Below, one piece after another: positions 1 to 5,576 of a stretch of 5,576 bases of DNA. The stretch spans positions 1 through 5,576 of the forward strand of contig JAISDD010000260.1 of the NCBI GenBank assembly GCA_031265005.1, given 5' to 3'. Origin of the DNA: Syntrophomonadaceae bacterium (lineage in GTDB: Bacteria; Bacillota; Syntrophomonadia; Syntrophomonadales; Syntrophomonadaceae). A model generated the notes under the pieces. The model was given only the letters and a program-made list of their open reading frames with translations. It made no database searches and was not told the DNA's origin. Each line of letters begins with the position of its first letter. Within the stretch, counting starts at the first letter, position 1. A program made the position numbers and the translations under genes.

Positions 1-111
1 GATTATGTGATTCCCGGCAATGACGACGCTATCCGGGCCGTAAAATTAATTACAGGTAAAATTGCGGATGCTGTTTTAGAAGGTAAACAAGGAGAGCAAA
101 TCACCGCTTAG
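1..111 (+). CDS. rpsB: 30S ribosomal protein S2, C-terminal end (partial)
   Basis: The first 36 codons of the window, ending in TAG at 109-111, read [20 protein letters not shown] and continue to a short polar tail. This matches the conserved C-terminal end of bacterial ribosomal protein S2, where the IPGNDDA motif is followed by the last helix with the (I/V)ADA(V/I)LEG pattern. S2 binds the 30S subunit between head and body and is needed for S1 binding and efficient initiation. The gene starts outside the window to the left. Identity is also supported by tsf directly downstream, since rpsB-tsf is one of the most conserved bacterial gene pairs. The tail after the final helix is short, as in Firmicutes, without the long extension seen in some other phyla. 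Confidence 0.95.
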   Translation, partial: DYVIPGNDDAIRAVKLITGKIADAVLEGKQGEQITA

Positions 112-119
112 ATTTTAGC

Positions 120-153
120 AAGGGTGACGGGGGCTTTCCTCTTCACCTTTTTT
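120..153 (+). terminator. Intrinsic terminator or attenuator between rpsB and tsf
   Basis: Bases 120-127 (AAGGGTGA) pair with 143-150 (TCACCTTT), with one G-T wobble. After a C/T mismatch the stem continues with 129-132 against 138-141, closing on a five-base loop (GCTTT, 133-137). A run of six T follows at 148-153 and overlaps the foot of the stem. This has the shape of a Rho-independent terminator. Because it sits inside the rpsB-tsf unit it more likely causes partial termination, setting the S2 to EF-Ts ratio, than a full stop. No convincing promoter is visible between it and tsf. Folding was done by eye and no free energy was calculated. Confidence 0.7.
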
Positions 154-203
154 GTGGGGAATTTATCAAGCAAAACGAATATACAGAGTGATTAATATAT
201 ATT

Positions 204-209
204 AGGGGG
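204..209 (+). promoter_or_regulatory. Ribosome binding site of tsf
   Basis: AGGGGG lies eight bases before the ATG at 218, a good Shine-Dalgarno distance. It follows an AT-rich stretch (191-203) that should keep the site unstructured. It supports ATG 218 as the start of EF-Ts. Confidence 0.8.
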
Positions 210-217
210 TTCAGACA

Positions 218-868
218 ATGGAAATTACAGCGGCGTTAGTCAAGGAACTCCGGGAAAGAACCGGAGTAGGAATGATGGATTGTAAAAAAGCTTTGCAATC
301 TACGGACGGAGATATTGAAAAAGCCATTGATGAGCTTAGGACCAGGGGACTGGCCAAAGCGGCCAAGAAGGCCGGCCGGATCGCCAGTGAAGGTACGGTT
401 ATTTCTTATATACATGGAATAGGCAGAATCGGAGTGCTGGTGGAAGTTAATTGTGAAACGGATTTTGTGGCGAAAACCGATGAGTTCAAGACGCTGGCTT
501 ATGATATAGCCATGCAGATCGCCGCTTCTAATCCTCTGGTGGTTTCCCGCGAAGAAATGCCGGAGGATATGGTCAAACGCGAAAGAGAAGTATTGAAAGC
601 CCAGGCTTTGGAAGAAGGCAAACCTGAAAAGGTGATCGAGAAAATGATCGAAGGGCGGATAGATAAATTTTACAAAGAGAACTGTTTGCTGGAACAGCCG
701 TTTATAAAGGATACTGATAAAACAGTGCGCGAATTGGTCTTGGAGCAGGTAGCTAAAATGGGCGAAAATATAAATGTGCGCAGATTTGTCCGTTATGAGC
801 TGGGAGAAGGCATTGAAAAAGCGGAAGTCGATTTTGCGGCTGAAGTAATGGCGCAGATAAATAATTAA
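218..868 (+). CDS. tsf: Translation elongation factor Ts (EF-Ts), short form
   Basis: EF-Ts is the cytoplasmic guanine nucleotide exchange factor that releases GDP from EF-Tu so that EF-Tu can bind GTP and aminoacyl-tRNA again. The 216-residue product begins with a UBA-like N-terminal domain containing the signature [12 protein letters not shown] (residues 15-26). The core follows, with the signature [11 protein letters not shown] (80-90), whose Asp82-Phe83 pair corresponds to the residues that push into the EF-Tu nucleotide site. A helical segment at about 110-155 and a C-terminal stretch ending in [11 protein letters not shown] complete it. At 216 residues it is clearly shorter than the roughly 280-290 residues of E. 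coli and B. subtilis. It resembles the compact EF-Ts of Thermus and of several Clostridia, with a reduced core. The start is fixed by the AGGGGG site eight bases upstream and by the family's usual METAALVK-like opening. It lies 106 bases after rpsB, past a terminator-like hairpin, and 55 bases before pyrH. Confidence 0.97.
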   Translation: MEITAALVKELRERTGVGMMDCKKALQSTDGDIEKAIDELRTRGLAKAAKKAGRIASEGTVISYIHGIGRIGVLVEVNCETDFVAKTDEFKTLAYDIAMQIAASNPLVVSREEMPEDMVKREREVLKAQALEEGKPEKVIEKMIEGRIDKFYKENCLLEQPFIKDTDKTVRELVLEQVAKMGENINVRRFVRYELGEGIEKAEVDFAAEVMAQINN

Positions 869-902
869 GCTTTGTGGGGGACGGGACCGATTATACAAAT
901 AA

Positions 903-2202
<1,300 letters not shown>

Positions 2203-2224
2203 TTTTTTCAGTTAATCAAAAATA

Positions 2225-2320
2225 ATGATGACAGTTCTTCCGGAGGTTTTAAAGTATTCGGCCGAGGACTTGCCCGTTGCCGGATATGCTGCCCCCCAGG
2301 TATGGGGGGTTATTTTTTAA
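2225..2320 (+). other. Doubtful 31-codon open frame in the frr-uppS gap
   Basis: An ATG-ATG start at 2225 opens a frame of 31 codons ending in TAA at 2318-2320. It reads MMTVLPEVLKYSAEDLPVAG and then a short hydrophobic end. It fills most of the gap and runs straight through the C6/G6 hairpin. I do not recognise the product and see no Shine-Dalgarno sequence before the ATG; the GGAGGT at 2242-2247 lies inside the frame with no start codon at a suitable distance. It may be chance, the remnant of a lost gene, or a leader peptide whose translation would melt the hairpin. Chance is the default reading. Confidence 0.2.
2291..2318 (+). terminator. Intrinsic terminator after frr
   Basis: CCCCCC (2292-2297) pairs perfectly with GGGGGG (2304-2309) around the loop AGGTAT, which can shrink to four bases by an A-T pair. 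G2291 and T2310 can add a wobble at the base. TTATTTTTT (2310-2318) follows. Six consecutive G-C pairs and a T-run make this a convincing Rho-independent terminator for the group ending in frr. A weaker stem just before it (2257-2262 with 2279-2284) could add leader structure. uppS begins only 42 bases further on. Confidence 0.8.
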
Positions 2321-2360
2321 CCGCTGAGAGAACAGGGGGAACTGCGCCAGAGAGGGAAAA

Positions 2361-3104
2361 ATGACCAAATTACTAAACAGTTTAACAACAGCGCTGGATA
2401 AAACCAAGATACCCGCGCATGTGGCAATTATCATGGACGGGAACGGGCGCTGGGCCAGTAAACGCCTGTTGCCCAGGTCGATGGGGCATCGGGCCGGGAT
2501 GAAAGCTCTGAAAGAAGTTGTAAATATCAGCGGTAATATCGGAGTCAAAAATCTTACAGTATTTGCTTTTTCCACGGAAAATTGGAAAAGACCGAGGGAA
2601 GAGGTCAGTTATTTGATGAATCTGCTGGTGGAATTTATGCAAAAAGAAATTGATGAATTACACGGCAGGGACATTCGTATAAATATATTAGGCGATTATA
2701 AATCATTGCCGCTGGATTGCGTGAATATTATCGAAAAAAGTTTAGCGAAAACAGCGGACAACAAGGCTATGAATTTGAACATTGCCCTAAATTACGGGGC
2801 CAGGCTGGAGATATTGAAAGCTATCAAAGCCGTTGCGAAAAAAGTTGCCGGCGGCGAATTGTCCATAGACGATATTGATGAAGAGTGTGTGTCAAAATTG
2901 CTGTTTACCCAAGATTTGCCGGATCCGGACCTGATCATAAGGACGGCGGGAGAGATGAGGCTCAGCAATTTCCTGTTATGGCAAATCGCTTATTCGGAGA
3001 TATGGGTTTCGGAATCTTTATGGCCCGATTTTAAAAAGGAAGACTTTTTACAGGCTATTTTCGATTATCAAAAAAGAGTGCGTAAATTTGGGGATATACA
3101 ATGA
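2361..3104 (+). CDS. uppS: Undecaprenyl diphosphate synthase (cis-prenyltransferase, UPP synthase)
   Basis: UppS condenses farnesyl diphosphate with eight isopentenyl diphosphates in cis to give C55 undecaprenyl diphosphate, the precursor of the lipid carrier for peptidoglycan and other wall polymers. It acts in the cytoplasm at the membrane surface. The 247-residue product has the five conserved regions of cis-prenyltransferases: HVAIIMDGNGRWA (20-32) with catalytic Asp26, RSMGHRAG (39-46) with His43, FAFSTENWKRP (68-78), LNYGAR (143-148), and DPDLIIRTAGEMRLSNFLLW (188-207) with Arg194 and Arg200, followed by Glu213. These residues carry the same numbers as in E. coli UppS, so the start at ATG 2361 is almost certainly right. 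An AGAGGG lies four bases upstream, rather close. No earlier start is available because a TGA closes the frame at 2325. The gene opens the uppS-cdsA-dxr envelope group. Medium-chain cis-prenyltransferases share the motifs, but context favours UppS. Confidence 0.95.
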   Translation: MTKLLNSLTTALDKTKIPAHVAIIMDGNGRWASKRLLPRSMGHRAGMKALKEVVNISGNIGVKNLTVFAFSTENWKRPREEVSYLMNLLVEFMQKEIDELHGRDIRINILGDYKSLPLDCVNIIEKSLAKTADNKAMNLNIALNYGARLEILKAIKAVAKKVAGGELSIDDIDEECVSKLLFTQDLPDPDLIIRTAGEMRLSNFLLWQIAYSEIWVSESLWPDFKKEDFLQAIFDYQKRVRKFGDIQ

Positions 3105-3128
3105 GAAAAAACAAGATGGGAGGTATCA

Positions 3129-3929
3129 ATGCTTAAAACAAGGATACTTTCGGCTTTAGTAGGCATACCATTGATTATTTTTTTTATCTGGCGGGACGGA
3201 TGGTTTTGCCGGGGACTTTTTTTATTGATCGGTTTGGGCATAGTAAAGGAAATGCAGAATATAATCAGTAAACGTGGAGTAAGTAATTTTAAAATACTGC
3301 CTTATGTTTTATTTATAATAATTTTTTTCGCTCCGATTTTAGATGTTTATGCTAATCTGAGCGTGGTTTTATTTTTATTGCTGACCTCTTTGGTATTTGT
3401 CATTGCCTATCCGGGCACTGATATGAAAGATATGGCATTATGTTTTTGGATGCCCGTATACGCTGGCTTTCTTCTCAGTTATATTTTAAAAATTCAGTTT
3501 TTGAACAGCTCTTTTTATTTATTATTGCTGACTTTTATAATTACCTGGTGCAGTGATATAGGAGGCTATATATTCGGCCGTCTGTTAGGAAAACATAAGT
3601 TAGCGCCGCGGCTCAGTCCTAAAAAAACCTGGGAAGGCTGTTTGGGGTGTTTATTTTTAACGGTGCTGGGATGTGTTCTTTTCAACTTTTTTGCCGCTGG
3701 TTTAATATTTAATTACAGTTATGCGTATGCGGTTGTTCTGGGAGTGACAGGCAGCATGGCGGCTCAATTAGGGGACCTGATGATTTCAGGAGTTAAAAGG
3801 ACTTTCAAAGTTAAAGATTCAGGCTCGCTGATACCAGGACACGGAGGGGTTTTAGACCGTTTTGACAGTTTTTTGTTAGTTCTTCCCGTAGTATATTATT
3901 TTTATATGTTTATAAATTTAGAATTTTAA
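3129..3929 (+). CDS. cdsA: Phosphatidate cytidylyltransferase (CDP-diglyceride synthase)
   Basis: CdsA is an integral membrane enzyme that joins phosphatidic acid and CTP to give CDP-diacylglycerol and pyrophosphate, the precursor of phosphatidylglycerol, cardiolipin and phosphatidylethanolamine. The 266-residue product is mostly hydrophobic, with about eight membrane segments, the first at about residues 7-21. The catalytic C-terminal half is clear: CSDIGGYIFGRLLGKHKLAP from residue 141 with Asp143, then the SPKKTWEG motif, QLGDLMISGVKR with Asp216, and the family signature at 220-246, where KDSGSLIPGHGGVLDRFD supplies the metal-binding acidic residues. Length is normal for the family. GGGAGGT lies four bases before ATG 3129. 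The gap to uppS is 24 bases and holds an 11-codon mini-frame that overlaps both genes. It has a richer A and T content than pyrH or tsf, as expected for a membrane protein rich in Phe, Ile and Leu. Confidence 0.95.
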   Translation: MLKTRILSALVGIPLIIFFIWRDGWFCRGLFLLIGLGIVKEMQNIISKRGVSNFKILPYVLFIIIFFAPILDVYANLSVVLFLLLTSLVFVIAYPGTDMKDMALCFWMPVYAGFLLSYILKIQFLNSSFYLLLLTFIITWCSDIGGYIFGRLLGKHKLAPRLSPKKTWEGCLGCLFLTVLGCVLFNFFAAGLIFNYSYAYAVVLGVTGSMAAQLGDLMISGVKRTFKVKDSGSLIPGHGGVLDRFDSFLLVLPVVYYFYMFINLEF

Positions 3930-3965
3930 AAACGGCAAGGATTGGTTTGAAAGGTATGGGAAAGC

Positions 3966-3971
3966 AAGGAG
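3966..3971 (+). promoter_or_regulatory. Ribosome binding site of the YtvI-like gene
   Basis: AAGGAG lies nine bases before ATG 3981, inside a 51-base gap after cdsA. No hairpin or promoter is evident in this gap, so the gene is probably read through from uppS-cdsA. Confidence 0.75.
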
Positions 3972-3980
3972 TATAAATTC

Positions 3981-5105
3981 ATGGATCCTGAACTGCAAAA
4001 ATACGTCAAGCTTTTAGTAAAAATAGCTATTTTAGTTTTGGGCATAGCGGCGTTTTTCCTGACCGTAACTTACATTTTTCCGTATGTAGGGGTATTTTTA
4101 AGGAAGCTGCCTTCTCTGCTGATGCCTTTTATAATTGCGGTGATCATGGCTTTTATCATAGAGCCGGCGGTGGTGTTTTTTGAAAATAAAATCCACATTA
4201 AAAGAAGTTTGGCGGCTTTTATCACTCTGTTTTTGCTTTTAGGTTTGATTTCGATAGTATTGTTCTTTTTGTTTTCTAAAATAGGCAGTGAGTTAGCCCG
4301 CATCAGTCCGATGGTCGCAACTTACAGCCTGGATTTTAGCGGTATCATCATAGATTTCATCAACGATTTAAAAATATATTTTCTGGCTTTAGATATATCT
4401 CCGGAATTACAGACCGCTTTCGATAATAATTGGCTGGCCGCCGCGAATTTCATATCGGTTCATATTAACAATATGATTGCCAATATATTTTCTTTTTTGA
4501 CTCTATTGCCGAATTTGATGGTGATAATAACTATATCGACGATTGCGACGTTTTTCCTGGTAAAAGATAAAGCTATGATAAAAAGCTTTATATGGAAAAA
4601 TTTGCCCCTAGGAACTCAAGTCAAATCCAACCGGGTGCTTAATGATGTTATGAATTCTATGGCGGGATTTGTTAAAGCTTATATCATTTTGGTGTCGATT
4701 ACGGCTATCATTACCATGATAGCGCTGAAAATAGCTGGAGTCCAATATGCGCTGACTATAGGGATGGTTACGGGTCTTTTAGATCTACTGCCTATTTTAG
4801 GGCCGGGACTGGTGTTTTTACCCTGGATTATTTGGGAACTGATTTTGGGCAGCAAGTCTTTAGGTATAGGGTTGCTCATGATTTATGTTATAATTTCAAT
4901 AGTGCGGCAGATTTTAGAACCTAAAATTACCGGAGATAATATAGGATTGCATCCGTTAGCTACTCTGCTGAGCATGTATATAGGGTTAAAACTGCTGGGA
5001 TTTATGGGTATTATTGTGGGGCCGGTGCTGCTGGTTTTAGTCATAGCTATAAAAAGAGCAGGATTTTTTGACAGCTTTAAATGGGGAAATAATAAAGGTG
5101 AATGA
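3981..5105 (+). CDS. ytvI: AI-2E family membrane protein, sporulation protein YtvI-like
   Basis: The 374-residue product is a polytopic membrane protein of the AI-2E transporter family (PF01594, formerly UPF0118). Visible hydrophobic segments lie at about 11-33, 44-65, 77-99, 170-194, 231-250, 257-285, 293-310 and 324-356, with a long more polar stretch at about 100-165 typical of the family. The C-terminal half carries the family core: GLLDLLPILGPGLVFLPWII (265-284), then RQILEPKITGDNIGLHPLAT (309-328) and MGIIVGPVLL (342-351). The pairing of ILGPGL(V/I)F(L/I)PW with RQ(I/L)(L/M)EPK, IGLHPLAT and GP(V)LLV resembles YtvI, the Bacillus sporulation-associated branch, more than the TqsA/PerM branches. 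That assignment rests on remembered family patterns. The transported substrate is unknown, and some family members act as sodium/proton antiporters. The gene ends eight bases inside the start of dxr. Its placement between cdsA and dxr is unusual. Confidence 0.8.
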   Translation: MDPELQKYVKLLVKIAILVLGIAAFFLTVTYIFPYVGVFLRKLPSLLMPFIIAVIMAFIIEPAVVFFENKIHIKRSLAAFITLFLLLGLISIVLFFLFSKIGSELARISPMVATYSLDFSGIIIDFINDLKIYFLALDISPELQTAFDNNWLAAANFISVHINNMIANIFSFLTLLPNLMVIITISTIATFFLVKDKAMIKSFIWKNLPLGTQVKSNRVLNDVMNSMAGFVKAYIILVSITAIITMIALKIAGVQYALTIGMVTGLLDLLPILGPGLVFLPWIIWELILGSKSLGIGLLMIYVIISIVRQILEPKITGDNIGLHPLATLLSMYIGLKLLGFMGIIVGPVLLVLVIAIKRAGFFDSFKWGNNKGE

Positions 5106-5576
5106 TACTAAAAAAATTGTAATATTAGGGTCGACCGGGTCCATAGGCCAACAAGCTTTAGAAGTCATAGATAATTATCCCCATTTATTTCAGGTGGTTG
5201 GTTTAGCGGCGTACGATGAAATTTCTCGGCTTTTGGAACAAATGTACCGCTATAAACCTCAGGCGGTTACCGTAGGGAATGAGGCTGCTTATAAAGAATT
5301 AGCGGCCCGAAATAGCCTAGGTATAAAGATGATGGCCGGGCTGGAAGGGTTATGCGAGCTGGCGGCTTGGGAGCGGGCGGATATGGTTCTGGTCGCGGTA
5401 AGCGGAGCTATAGGTATTTTACCTACTATTACCGCTATAGAAGTCGGAAAATCCATAGCCTTGGCTAATAAAGAAACTTTAGTGGCGGCTGGAGATATAA
5501 TAACAGAAAAACTTGCGGCCGCGAAAGTGCCATTATTACCTGTAGACAGTGAACATTCAGCTGTGTTTCAGTGCTT
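5098..5576 (+). CDS. dxr: 1-deoxy-D-xylulose 5-phosphate reductoisomerase, N-terminal part (runs off the window)
   Basis: Dxr (IspC) converts 1-deoxy-D-xylulose 5-phosphate to 2-C-methyl-D-erythritol 4-phosphate with NADPH and a divalent metal, the committed step of the MEP isoprenoid pathway and the target of fosmidomycin. The visible 159 residues open with the NADPH-binding motif ILGSTGSIG (9-17). They continue through VAVSGAIGILPT, the ALANKETLVAAG motif with Lys125, and VDSEHSAVFQC with Asp150 and Glu152, the metal ligands. Lys125, Asp150 and Glu152 match E. coli numbering, which supports GTG 5098 as the start. An out-of-frame ATG at 5102 is not the start. The only candidate ribosome site is GGGG at 5083-5086, eleven bases away, so translation may depend on coupling to the upstream gene, which it overlaps by eight bases. 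The C-terminal 60 percent lies beyond the right edge. Confidence 0.95.
   Translation, partial: MNDTKKIVILGSTGSIGQQALEVIDNYPHLFQVVGLAAYDEISRLLEQMYRYKPQAVTVGNEAAYKELAARNSLGIKMMAGLEGLCELAAWERADMVLVAVSGAIGILPTITAIEVGKSIALANKETLVAAGDIITEKLAAAKVPLLPVDSEHSAVFQC

Noticed and set aside
160..203. AT-rich stretch before tsf with TTATCA, TATACA and TAATAT as possible promoter boxes.
   Set aside because: No pair of hexamers has acceptable spacing: TTATCA to TATACA is only 11 bases, and no -35 lies 16-18 bases before TAATAT. Not reported as a promoter.
2242..2247. Strong Shine-Dalgarno-like GGAGGT in the frr-uppS gap.
   Set aside because: No ATG, GTG or TTG follows at a usable distance, so it does not define a gene start.
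2331..2348. AACAGGGGGAACTGCGCC resembles the T-box antiterminator consensus (AGGGTGGNACCGCG).
   Set aside because: It lacks the T in GGGTGG, has a changed base in ACCGCG and lies after the terminator instead of overlapping its 5' arm. There is no room for the stem I specifier region, and uppS is not a usual T-box target.

Overview
The window is a stretch of conserved bacterial housekeeping genes, all on the + strand. The order is 3' end of rpsB, tsf, pyrH, frr, uppS, cdsA, a YtvI-type AI-2E family membrane protein, and the 5' part of dxr. Several things point to a spore-forming member of the Firmicutes, most likely Clostridia in the broad Peptococcaceae/Syntrophomonadaceae sense: the gene order, the strong purine-rich Shine-Dalgarno sites (AGGGGG, GGGGAGG, AGGGAGG, GGGAGGT, AAGGAG), the frequent TTG and GTG starts, the moderately low GC content, the short 216-residue EF-Ts and the YtvI-like gene. 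I cannot name a genus from the sequence alone.

Layout. Positions 1-111 hold the last 36 codons of ribosomal protein S2. A hairpin with a T-run (about 120-153) lies between rpsB and tsf and looks like an intrinsic terminator or attenuator. tsf (218-868), pyrH (924-1655, TTG start) and frr (1645-2202, GTG start, overlapping the end of pyrH) form a tight translation and nucleotide group. A 158-base gap follows. It contains a very GC-rich C6/G6 hairpin with a T-run (2291-2318) and a 31-codon open frame of doubtful meaning. From 2361 a second group begins: uppS, cdsA, the YtvI-like gene and dxr, with short gaps or overlaps, running off the right edge.

How the genes work together. The first group serves translation (S2 in the 30S subunit, EF-Ts recycling EF-Tu, RRF recycling ribosomes after termination) plus UMP phosphorylation. 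The second group is envelope and isoprenoid metabolism. Dxr commits carbon to the MEP pathway, UppS uses the resulting prenyl diphosphates to make undecaprenyl diphosphate for wall synthesis, and CdsA makes CDP-diacylglycerol for phospholipids. The YtvI-like gene between cdsA and dxr is the only accessory element in an otherwise standard order.

I found no mobile element, CRISPR array, tRNA or rRNA gene and no convincing new system. The points worth a second look are the two intergenic hairpins, corrected start codons, possible translational-coupling mini-ORFs and the position of the YtvI-like gene.
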